Source: Nematostella vectensis
Lineage: Eukaryota; Cnidaria; Anthozoa; Actiniaria; Edwardsiidae
DNA: 64,000 nucleotides
NCBI RefSeq assembly: GCF_932526225.1
Contig: NC_064034.1
Coordinates: 20,334,927 to 20,398,926, forward strand
Reading direction: 5' to 3'
Shown piece after piece: positions 11,143 to 32,600 of the stretch (positions within the stretch are counted from its first letter, which is position 1; the number at the start of each line of letters is the position of its first letter). Position numbers and translations under genes: made by a program. Under the pieces are notes generated by a model. That model made no database searches. It was not told the origin of the DNA and saw only the letters and a program-made list of their open reading frames with translations.

Positions 11143-12779
11143 AGACGAAGCTGAATAGGGCCGCCCATAATCTGACTTTCCAGATCTACAATTCACCCTG
11201 TCCTTTTAGATGGCGTTACTCACCCGATCTATAGTTCACACTGTCCTTGTACTTGCGTGACGCACACATGAGTACAACCGCTGAGTTCTCCACGGCGTTG
11301 GCCATGGCTTCGAGTGTAAAGCCCCCCATCTGGTCAATATCCATCCACACGTGATAACCGGCGGACTGAAGAAGCTCCTGAACTTTGATCATCACGTCCT
11401 GTACATCCCATTGATAGCTGATCATCACGTGACCTTCTGGCGCATGCGCAGTAGTAGAAGGCTTTTTAGGTGATAAGGCCGCTAGAGAAAATAATGAAAA
11501 AAAATGGCAAGTGAATAAAACAAGATATCATTGAAAGTCTGAGTTTTCTCGCTGCTTACCTGCATTTTGCGCTTTTTGCTTCCCTTTAGTCTCTCACAGA
11601 GCACAATTTGCAGATTTCTTTACTTTGTTGTTGCTGCTCTGCTTCAGAATTCGCAAGTGATTCATCGCTTCGGTATCTTTGTCAATTTTCTGTTCAAGTT
11701 TCTGTCGTCACTGTCAAACGCCATCCTCCACAAAGCGAGAGCAGCATTTTCCCTCTCCTCGTCATCTTGAGCAGTCTTGAGCATGCGCACTAGCACAGGG
11801 GTCGCACCATTCGAACCGATCTGTTGTAAGAAAGATCATAAATGATATATTTTTTTAGAAGAAAAATACTCATAAAGCATGTTTTATGGGACTTAGCGAG
11901 GGGGCTGATTAACAGTTCGTGGAACAAAAAGTATAGAAACTAAATTACTAATTTTCATCGATATTAGCATATTTTAATCCTTTCAATCGTAAAAGCATTG
12001 CTATTGAAGGAACATTATAGACTGACCAGTTTGTTGTTGTTGTCGTTGACTGCAATCTGCGCCAAACCATCCGCTAGCTCACTGGTGGAGAATCCGAGAC
12101 ATCGCCGTTTAGACTCTTGTATCGACCGGTCCATCAACTTGATCATAAACTTGATCGGAGCTGAACAAAGTAAGATAGTTATAGGCAAATTCGTTGTTGC
12201 GCGATCCCGGCGAATCCAAAATCCTTGCCGTGTTTGGGGCGTAGTCAATCAACCATCTAAAACTTTCGATGGCTTTATGTTTTCATTATTGCCTCAAACC
12301 ATTTGACTGCACACAGTAAGAGAATTGATTGGTCACGGTGGTATGATTGACTACCTGCTATTGCAAAGCCGTAGCAGGCCTTGGAAGATTGGGGGGCATT
12401 TCCTTATAATTTTTCAAAATATTGGGTGGCCCACCCCCTGATACGGCCCTTGTATTCCCAGACGAAAGACGGTTTTGAATTCTCGGCGGTCGCAAAAGAA
12501 CGAATTCGACTATAAGCTATGCTCGTTTTGGCAAACAAGCGTATTCCAAAATATTTAAACTGCCAATCTTCCTAATCTCATACCAACAAGTGAAGAATCG
12601 ATAGATAAAACAATCCTTTTTTTCTATTTCTACTATCTCCATATATTTTTATTTATGTCAACCTAGGCCTTTCAAATGACACAAGAGTCTACTACTATAT
12701 GGAAATCGGAGATGGATAGATGGATGGTGTAAGAAAAAAAAATTGGCTGGATTAATTTGCGTGCCAGTAATTAGTGGGG

Positions 12780-12898
12780 TCAGTCTAGGTGTTGTTTTCA
12801 TTTTCGATTAGATACCAACAAGGGGGGGGGATAATACCTTTCAATCTAGGTGGAGGAGGAATCAGTCTAGGTGGAGTGGTAGGGTTTAGGGGGCATAC
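12780..12898 (-). repeat. Degenerate copy of ARM-TIR B exon 3 end
   Basis: At 12791-12820 the minus strand reads YLIENENN, matching the YLIDENNN of exon 3 just upstream in the gene, and a repeated CAATCTAGGTGGAGGAGG spacer links them. This parallels the duplicated exon 3 ends in copy A and shows the arrangement predates the A/B split or arose twice. Confidence 0.55.
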
Positions 12899-13142
12899 TT
12901 GCGCTAGCCATGATGACGCTGTTATTGTTTTCGTCTATTAAATACGCGAGAGCCAGCAATGCCTTGGCCGAGTACTGCGGCACATCGTCTGTGAGATAGG
13001 AAAGCAGCGCATTCATGCCATTGCTGTCGATGAGAGCCTGTCGACATTCTGTTTGCTTGGAGATGTTGTGAATTGCGCCCAGGACTCGGGACAGCATCCC
13101 GCTAGGCGGCGTGTACCTGTCTACGCCTAGTGTGGTGGAATT

Positions 13143-13825
13143 CTGAAAAACAGTCAGGTCACCAAAGAATTAAGTGATAGAGATGAAAAGACAAAGGTTC
13201 GACCATTTTACTTTGGTAGGGGTTGGAAAAACAATCATGCGGCCTTTGCGTCTAAGAAAATACATACATCCTTTGATATACAGAAAAAGGTCCAATACAA
13301 GATGAAAATATCCTGCCCGCCAAAAAAATCCTGTTCACGACAAGCACGCCTCACTCCCTCCCCCCCAACAAACATATACAAATAAAACCTCACAACCACC
13401 ATTTCATTTTATTTGTTTGCCACATATATAATTAAAGATATTCACATTTATTTGTAAAGCTGAAAAAATCTTGGGTGGCGAGGAGTCCCCTTGAAACCAT
13501 CAGGCTTTTATGTGTAGGGGAGCTCCTCTATTTTACATTTATTAGAAAAAAGAATGAGCTATTGTCACGGGTGTACGAGCAAACACTAAATATATATATA
13601 TATTTTCATGTTTTTCTTGAAAGAGGACATATTAGACAAGCATTTCAAATTTTAGGACCTTGGTAAAGAATGGTGAATTTCTTTATATTAGTTCGACAAT
13701 GGTGAGGCCGTAGGCTCATATTACAAGCTCCCAGTGGAATTGTCCGTTCACAGGAGAGAGGCAGTCCTAGCAGCTGGACGAGAAAATAGACAGCTAACTG
13801 TGTAAAGGGGCCTCATCATACATAC
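13143..13825. other. Intron 2 of copy B, no gene seen
   Basis: AT-rich intron between exons 2 and 3 of the disabled ARM-TIR copy. It contains a TA dinucleotide run near 13594 and a C-rich stretch near 13350. No conserved coding sequence, RNA gene or inverted element was recognised. Confidence 0.5.
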
Positions 13826-14759
13826 CACATACTGCTTCATAGCGGGCGTACAACTCTTGAGTGACATTGCCATGTCAACCAGCACAGGAACCAGGCCTCC
13901 GGTTTTACATCCAATGCAGAAAGAATCGCTCAAGTCACTGAAGTTGATGAGTCGAGATGAGGCATAGAGATAGATTTCAAGCAATGTCTTGCCCCTTCTG
14001 AAAACGATATGTAAGTCAAAATATTAGTCGGATGAGAGACCGAGCCCCCTCCCCCACCCCACCCCTCACAGAAAGATCTTAACGGTACTGTAGTAGTAGT
14101 GGCCACAAAAACCTTAGCCAATAAGGTGCGAGGACCGGAGACTTGATTGACAGCAATACTAGGCCAAGAGGTTTTTCCCAATATCTTTAATCTCACTTGA
14201 TACACTTTTGTCACAGTCAGTGGCCGATAATCATTTTAGATCAAATTGTCATGCCTCCCCATTGTTTAATGTTTAGTTTTCTAGAAATCCACAATAGAAT
14301 GTATCACACACGGTACGTTGTCAAGAGATGAAAGTATCAAGCGCTTACCCCATCTTGCAAGTAGCATTTGACGTCCGTGTAAGCCTTCAGCGTTTTGTAA
14401 ATATCGGCCATTACTTTAGGAAGGTCCAGAGCTGCTACAAAGTCCGACAGGCGTAGTCGCATCTCTGGTGTCGAGTTTGTCTCGAAGTAGATTCGAGACA
14501 AGCTAACGACCGGACCACTGCAGTGTTGAATGTTATCTCCAGTAGAGGATTTCGCTGTCAATACCTTGTAATTTTCAAAAGCGTTCTTGAACTGAGACTG
14601 GTAGCGTGGGTACTTTGTTGTGAAGCTCTGTAGTGTTTTGTTTGCCATCTTAACCTAGTCCTTGCGTCTTTTTGCTAGTCTGTTATGAGTAGAAAAGACT
14701 CAAATTTCTTTCTTTCTGACTTATAGACAGAACGCCCCTTTGCAAATCGCCAGGGAAAA

Positions 14760-14800
14760 GTTTATCAATAGCCAATGAGTACTGCTTCACAAAGGTTATT
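14760..14800 (-). promoter_or_regulatory. CCAAT box upstream of ARM-TIR copy B
   Basis: The sequence ATAGCCAATGAG is about 125 bp upstream of the copy B start, at a distance similar to the CCAAT element of copy A. It may be a retained promoter. Motif-only evidence. Confidence 0.25.
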
Positions 14801-15058
14801 AGCCAGTCGAAGAAATATTCCTTCGTGCTTCCCTGAGAAAACAATGCGGCTTGTTTTTCTTATTCATCGTTATAAGGCATCTCAAGAATGCAGAGACGAA
14901 TAGCGGAGGAATTTATTATGACACCCTGGCGATTCTATAAGCGCTTGGGGCGTCTAGTCATTTTTAGTTAAGAATTAAAATTCCCTCAGGAACCTATTAT
15001 TTGATATATAACATAGAGGTAACTGATATATCGCTTATTATCGAGGTAAAGTGTATTT

Positions 15059-15260
15059 GGGCCACGGGCTATAGGCCAACTTGAGTTAAAAATGACGTGA
15101 GTGTTGAATACAGCATGTATTCCGTACCTAATCTGGCTGTATTCTCCTTGAGGAGTTAAACCAAGGCAAATACAGCCAGTCGAGGTAGGCATTCGTGTTT
15201 TATTTCAACACTGAAAAGCATTAGACATTTTTCGGCTAAAGTTGTCCTATAGCCCGTGCT
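15059..15260. mobile_element. Fold-back element with CACGGGCTATAGG ends
   Basis: The left end GCCACGGGCTATAGGCCAAC and the right end GTTGTCCTATAGCCCGTGCT are inverted over about 24 bp. The interior holds a second inverted pair around GGCTGTATT/AATACAGCC. It is about 200 bp with no coding capacity; probable MITE. Confidence 0.55.
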
Positions 15261-15330
15261 CAGAATTCTCTGTTTACCGACAGCCTTTTTTTTTGTTGTT
15301 GTCCGCTTTAACTTTAACTATGTTATGATT

Positions 15331-15645
15331 TTTAGTGTTTTAAAAAAACCTGTGAAGCACTTTTTAGTTTATTTAGCACTAATACACTCTAATGTATTTG
15401 TTATCCTTTGTTCTGGCTTGACTATTACACTTTAACAATTACATTTTCTTGCACGGGATTTTGAAAACCACTCTAAAAATGACATAAAGGATTTTGTTAG
15501 AATGGTTTTCAAAATCAAGTGCAACAAAATGTAGTTATAAAATGTAATAGTCAAGCCAGAACAAAAAAGAACAAAGACATTACAGTGTATTAGTGTTAAA
15601 TAAACTAAATAGTATTTCACAGGTTTTTGAAAACCAAAACCACTT
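15331..15645. mobile_element. MITE family M, two copies in head-to-head inverted arrangement
   Basis: Copy 2 (about 15331-15475) and copy 3 (about 15498-15645) are the same element in opposite orientations, separated by about 22 bp, so the pair forms a palindrome of about 310 bp. Shared words include GTGTATTAGTG, AACAAAGACATTACAG and TTTGAAAACCA. Confidence 0.7.
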
Positions 15646-16133
15646 TAAATATCGGGGTAATACATTTGACTGTCGAAAACTAGAACCTCAATATTCGAGT
15701 TATCGCGAGTTGTATCGAGGGTAAAATATACAGAAAAGCGCTTTTCCCCAGAAGAATAGAAATCGCTTTGTGTTAATAATAGTCAATATGACATGTGAGT
15801 TACCGAGGCTTTGAACCAGGAGTAAAGCTTTCATGCGAAAAAAAACATTTTCAATTTTATTTACTTAATTCCTAATTCATTCTTGAACGTATCGTATAAT
15901 AATAATTTATTTATAAAGCGCTAAATCTATGTAAACATATTCTAATGCCTAGGGCAGTGGTTACCTGGCCCTACCCCTTGACCCGTCCATAGCGTGAGAC
16001 GTCTATTGTTTGCTAATCAAATATTAGCAGTGTTGACGCCTGTTGTGTGACGCGCAATTGTTAGTTTATCAACTAAAGTGACAATTTGAGCGGAACTCAT
16101 GATCTGCCCATGCTCTCGTCGTGAAGTTCAGCC
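15646..16133. other. Region upstream of the TMEM121/TMEM26-like gene
   Basis: AT-rich, with no coding sequence seen. It should hold the promoter and 5' UTR of the downstream gene, but no TATA box or initiator stands out. An ATAATAATAATTTATTTATA run near 15897 is simple sequence. Confidence 0.4.
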
Positions 16134-17063
16134 ATGGACGGTCCTTACGTATTCACAAACTTCCTACGCCTGCTTTTTGCCTTGTTTCTCATAGCCCAAG
16201 GCATTCTATTGGACCAGTACCTCGTTCAGTTCGTCCACCCGGCATTCTACTCCTTTCTGGTACTATATCTCGTCGCGTTTATTGTCTGGGTGTTGTTTAC
16301 TGTTGGTAAAATCAAGATTAACTATTTGTGGACGGTGTGGGCCGCGTATAGCTGCCTTGCACTGGTCCCAATGCTTGCTACGATATTAGGGACCGTGATC
16401 TACGCGTATGACCAGCGCGTCATGACGATGATCAATGCTAACGGCTCATCAGGACACGTTACTGACACAGTAGGCTACCTTACCAGGAACGAGTTCTTCG
16501 GCCCTAATGTCCTCAAGGTAACACTTTGCATCTCGCCTTTGCTATTCCTACTCCTCCTCACTACAACACCCGAGCAAACCAACCGCAACGCAGTCGTGAA
16601 CCTGTGCATGATGGGCACTTTAGAATTGTTCGACGGTATTGAGATGCTGGAGGTGTTTATAGGCCATAATCAGGAGCACACCGTCCCGTCGTGGCTCAAG
16701 ACCCTCATCGCTTGCTTCGTCTGCTTCAGTTTCTTCGTCTCGCCTCTGGAGATAGTCGAGAGTAAGGTGGATCAGTGTGGGGTTTGGAAGAGGCGTCGTC
16801 GTATATTCGTATTGTACGCGTTACTTCAGGCCTTGCTGGTGAATGGTGCCTATCTAGTGATCAGGCTGTCGCTATGGCTGGTCTATCATCTGGAAGCTTC
16901 TATTTTCATCGCTAAGAATGCCATTACTATTATGATCACCCTCTTCGAGGTGTTCACTGCATGCAAGTGCTTTGGCTTTGGCCAGGAGCTGCCTCACGAA
17001 CACAAGCAGGAGTGCACTGATGGGAAAAAGAAACGAGTGAAAAAGGGGGAGACTGCCGCATAG
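16134..17063 (+). CDS. Multi-pass membrane protein, TMEM121/TMEM26-like
   Basis: The uninterrupted 309-codon frame starts at an ATG in good context (GCCATGG). Hydrophobicity by eye suggests about seven to eight membrane segments, for example LLFALFLIAQGILL, FYSFLVLYLVAFIVWVLF and TLIACFVCFSFFVSPL. The C-terminus is Lys-rich and cytosolic-looking (GKKKRVKKGE). The second half (LELFDGIEMLEVF, then a segment ending IFIAKNAITIMITLFEVF) resembles the conserved part of vertebrate TMEM121 and TMEM26, where an aspartate-rich helix and a V/I-G/A-KN motif recur. Function in that group is not settled. It lies convergent to UGCG, and lack of introns could mean a retrogene origin. Family assignment is moderate; the membrane topology is clear. 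Confidence 0.75.
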   Translation: MDGPYVFTNFLRLLFALFLIAQGILLDQYLVQFVHPAFYSFLVLYLVAFIVWVLFTVGKIKINYLWTVWAAYSCLALVPMLATILGTVIYAYDQRVMTMINANGSSGHVTDTVGYLTRNEFFGPNVLKVTLCISPLLFLLLLTTTPEQTNRNAVVNLCMMGTLELFDGIEMLEVFIGHNQEHTVPSWLKTLIACFVCFSFFVSPLEIVESKVDQCGVWKRRRRIFVLYALLQALLVNGAYLVIRLSLWLVYHLEASIFIAKNAITIMITLFEVFTACKCFGFGQELPHEHKQECTDGKKKRVKKGETAA

Positions 17064-18032
17064 CACTTCCGGACAAAAAATGTAACGCCACACGTTAAAG
17101 CATGTCACGCAATCTTAGAAAGTGCTGTTTACTACTTCCGGTTTGGAAAAGTAACGCAACACGCTCAAACATCACACAATCTCACAAGACAATTCATATG
17201 GAAGTTTTAAAATGGATCATCTTAGGTTTATCAGTAAATGCACATTTTTTTACATGGAGCCAAAATACATGGATAAATGTGCAATCTACAAAGCACATGT
17301 AAAAAGCAAGAGAGCACAAAACACAATTGACCATACAGCTTTATTTTGTTAAATAGTTTATAATTTGTTTTACTTAAGAATATCCATAGATCCTCATTCA
17401 ACATGTCTCATGGAATAATTTAGGAAAAATAAGAATCTCATAAATAATGTATAAAGCATGTCCCATTACCATTATAAAATGACCGACGGTGCATCTCTTT
17501 AAAAAAAACTGTTAACAAAAATAAAAACCCCACTGAATATTTTGATGCATTAGTTTAAAATAGAACGGCCAAGGTTCTATTGAGTTCTCCCACAATCTGC
17601 CCACTCGCGTGTATACTTTTATGGAAATTTTGTCAATAGTCTATAACATTCTGTATGTTGAGGGCGGGGCCTCTCAAATTACATATATTTAAACAATCAA
17701 CCCATGTGATACTCGTAGTTCCTTTTCGTCTCAGAATTCTTATTTGTTAACTATTTTTTGCAATTCACCCAGACAACACAGTAACCCTGTTTCAGACAGC
17801 CTGCCTCATGTGAACATGGCCCCTTGAAGACAGCTTATAAGGTATGAGCACATCTCCTTGAAAGTAGCTCGCCTCATGTAAACACGGCCCCTTGAAGACA
17901 GCTTATAAGGTATGAGCACGTCTCCTTGAAAGTAGCTCGCCTCATGTAAACATGGCCCCTTGAAGACAGCTTGCCTGGTGTAAACACGCCCCCTTCATGA
18001 TAACTTGCCTTGTGTGCCAGGCTTTGCATATA
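17064..18032. other. Convergent 3' regions of the membrane-protein gene and UGCG
   Basis: AT-rich non-coding sequence between two convergent stop codons (17063 and 18033). On the minus strand an AATAAA signal at about 17340-17345 could end the UGCG transcript. A 68-bp tandem repeat lies at 17807-17975. Confidence 0.45.
17807..17975. repeat. 68-bp tandem repeat, about 2.5 copies
   Basis: Units begin CCTCATGTAAACAYGGCCCC and include TTGAAGACAGCTTATAAGG and GAGCACRTCTCCTTGAAAG. The third copy is truncated. It is probably in the UGCG 3' UTR. Confidence 0.8.
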
Positions 18033-29177
<11,145 letters not shown>

Positions 29178-29612
29178 GTTACACTAGACTGGCTTCCGGC
29201 GTGTACGAATGATTGGTTGTTCTTTCATTCAACACGTGAGTGATTCTCACTTCTGATTGGCTGAACAGATCTCTCTACTTCCTGATTTGAGTTTGTTTTC
29301 ATGCAAACACAACTTAAAGAACACATAAAAAAGTGGAATAGATTAATCTAAAGGCGAGGGAATAACCCCTGTTATAGTCATAATATAACCGTGACATTAA
29401 ACAGTATGTAAATTGCAGGAAGGGATAAGAAGATAAAAAAGAAATTTGGGGAAAAGTAGTTATTTATTTATTTTTATTATGTTCAAGCTTTTCATTAAAG
29501 ACGCCCATCCTCAAATGTGGTCGCTATCGGACAACGGGACTACTGTCCGATATTCGTGAAGGTTACACAATCAGTGAATCAGATTTTAGGTCAGCGGTTT
29601 TCCAAAATCAAG
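29178..29612. promoter_or_regulatory. Divergent UGCG / ClpP promoter region
   Basis: About 435 bp separate the two start codons. It holds two ATTGG (inverted CCAAT) boxes near 29211 and 29257 and an E-box CACGTG near 29235. No TATA box stands out at either side. The ClpP start lies in AAGATGGCGGCC, a YY1-like context. A shared bidirectional promoter is inferred from geometry and these motifs. Confidence 0.5.
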
Positions 29613-32600
29613 ATGGCGGCCAGATTACGAAGTTCCGCGGTAAGGTCTTATACTCAATCTTTCGGCGAAGTTGATGTCACTTATAAATCAATACCACTTT
29701 ACTCTTTTATTAGAGGTTCTTGCGCCATGTTCGGGGTTTCCATACAAGCTGCGTCAGGCGCTTCCTGGTACCAATGGTCATTGAGTCAACGGTGAGAGGG
29801 TTTTTTTCATTCCATTTTTGCATTGTGGTTGAAGGCAAACACTTATGTAATATGAAAGTTTTGTTAAAAGAGTTTTATTTGATATTAACATCTGTTGATT
29901 TTTAAGCTTTCGTGTCTATCTCGAATTTATAACATCTAAGTATAAGCAATATTTAGGTTTTGATTATGTCATCTATGACATTACGTAGTTCACATCACAC
30001 GATACATGGGCAAGTCTAATTCATGATCACTTGCAAGTACTAGTAAGGGACAACTTGCATATTGCAAAAGATGGGAACTTGCATGCAAAACCCTTATACT
30101 CCTATGCAGTACAAGAAATGTTACTTAGTCTGTTATACACAAACAGGGACTTGTTATGCATATTATTTGGGTAACATACACACAGATGCCAGATCAAGGC
30201 ATGTTTTACTACTATTGACATGATATTTAAATTATTTTAAGGGCCGCGGTGAGAGAGCATATGATATCTTTTCACGTCTTCTGAAAGAAAGGATTGTCTG
30301 TGTCATGGGACCAGTAAGTAAAAACAGCAATAGACAGTACCAAGAACTCCTGTTCTACTCCCCTTTGTTGACAGCACAGTTAACAAATGAGAACTGATAG
30401 GATAAATCAAGGTACATTTTTAAAATTAATTAACAAGATTGGACCAACAGAATATCGTTATATTTAATAGGCGTGATCCTTGAAACCCAATCTATTTCAG
30501 CATATTCAAGAAGGGTCTCACATAATTTTTATGTACTAATGCCGCTTTATTCCAAACTTCCACCCTGGATTAATCTTAGTTTTTCTGCAAAGGTTTGGAT
30601 TTAGCCTAGCATTACAATGAACTTGTACATTGATAATTATGGTATAGCCAAGGTAGGACTCATGAATGGCTATTTATTGTTTGGGGACAAATGGTATTAA
30701 GTCATTCAACTTTAATATATCTGTTTTTGTGTTATCAGGTGACAGATGAGACATCAAGTCTAGTGATAGCCCAATTGCTGTTTCTCCAGTCAGAGAGTAG
30801 TAAACTTCCAATCCACATGTATATCAATAGCCCTGGTGGGACAGTTACCTCAGGATTAGGAATATATGACACCATGCAGGTAAGCTTGTATATCAATAGC
30901 CCTGGTGGGACAGTTACCTCAGGATTAGGAATATATGACACCATGCAGGTAAGCTTGTATATCAATAGCCCTGGTGGGACAGTTACCTCAGGATTAGGAA
31001 TATATGACACTATGCAGGTAAGCTTGTATATCAATAGCCCTGGTGGGACAGTTACCTCCGGATTAGGAATATATGACACTATGCAGGTAAGCTTGTATAT
31101 CAATAGCCCTGGTGGGACAGTTACCTCAGGATTAGGAATATATGACACTATGCAGGTAAGCTTGTATATCAATAGCCCTATAGTCCTATCAATCTATGGT
31201 TTAAGATTGGACTAATTGCAACACAAGGTTTTTCAACGTTTTTGTATTAATTAAGTCTCCCTTTATAACATACTAAAAGTCTAAATAAATAGAAACACGC
31301 AAACACCCCGAAAAACCGCAACGTAATTAAGAAGGCTAACAAAAAGCTTTATGCTCTAAGAGTACTTGAGAAATGCGGCCTGGATGCCATAGAGCTGATA
31401 ACAGTCTACCGGTCACTTATCAGATCGGTCATTGAATATGCGTCTGCAGCCTTCGCGAACCTTTCAAATTATCTGTCTGACGCCCTAGAGAATGTTCAGA
31501 GGCGCGCGCTCAAGATCGCTTTTCCAGGTCGTAGTTATGAGGGCTCACTCACGCTTGCAAACCTTCCAACGTTGCACGAGCGAAGAAATATTGCATGCCA
31601 GCGGTTCGTTTCCAGAATCAAACCAGAGAATCCTCTTTTTCCTATCATTAAAGGGCGTCGCATTACACATGATTCAGGGTATAACCTCAGGTCTAAATCT
31701 ACATCATATCAGAGGCCTACTAATACAAGTCGTTTCAACGAGTTCGTTACTGTTAAATATGCTGATTATATTTGGTTAATTGTACTTTATTGTAGTGCTT
31801 ACTTGTATCTCTGACTCACCTGTAATCCAGTCTATACTGTGAATCATGAAAATCACAAAAAAATACACATACTGTAAAAAAAAATCAAATTTATACCACT
31901 ATAAATGATTAGAAATATATATTTCTACACGATCTGGATAAAAATCAACGTTATCTGTTTTGGGCAAAATCCACAGGTTTCTAGCTATATTTACGATCTT
32001 TAGAAGGAGGATCAAGTAGTTATTATCATCAGTTTGAGTTTGTTTGATTTTGCAAGACTTTTTTCAAGGCTATACACTGAAAAACACCTGTACGGGTGTC
32101 TAAGCCGACAGCACAGTTAATATTGAGAAGCAGAACCTCGCAATCGGCAGTGCCCATTGACAATGACGACGTACATGTAACAGCTGTCTTTTCAGCCCTC
32201 AATTCTAGGTCATCCCCAGAAGACCTTTAACAACATTTCTCACTTGAGCTCTAAAGCTTTCCTCCAGCATTGTTAGACTCTATAATGAGTGTGGCAGAAT
32301 TTTATTTAAATGTTGAGCAAGCTCCCGAGGGAAAACGGTTGTGGCACAATGGGCACAGAAGCTGATGCCTCTCTTATGTGGAAAGCTGTTGTAAAATTGT
32401 CCACACAATTAGCATCACCGTTCCTGTTGGTGACGATAATTCCGCATGGAAGCCTGTGACATCTACCTGAGCCGAAATCCAAATCTACGCGAAGATGTGG
32501 GGAATGACGGCCATGAATGAGCTGCTAGGGGAAAGTTTTAATGTTATTTCTATTTCTCATTTTAGTTTTTGCTTTTTATCCATGCGCTTCTTGGTTGTGA

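Larger units (their letters stand above)
10380..14648 (-). pseudogene. ARM-repeat / TIR-domain gene, copy B, disabled
   Basis: This is a paralogue of copy A with the same exon order: 14349-14648 (ATG), about 13826-13990, 12899-13142, 12027-12160, 11560-11820, 11224-11481 and 10380-10580. Lesions in exon 5 are a net 8-bp insertion after AFDSD relative to copy A, which shifts the frame, and a TGG-to-TGA change at the position of A's NGALWEI. Exon 2 lacks the AG acceptor at A's position. Exon 7 (EYAYTQKKPIVPLM) needs one base fewer at its acceptor to stay in frame. The TIR exon keeps MISYQW and TLEAM. Exon 7 supplies the second half of the TIR, which copy A must have outside the window. Loss is probably recent. 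Confidence 0.75.
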
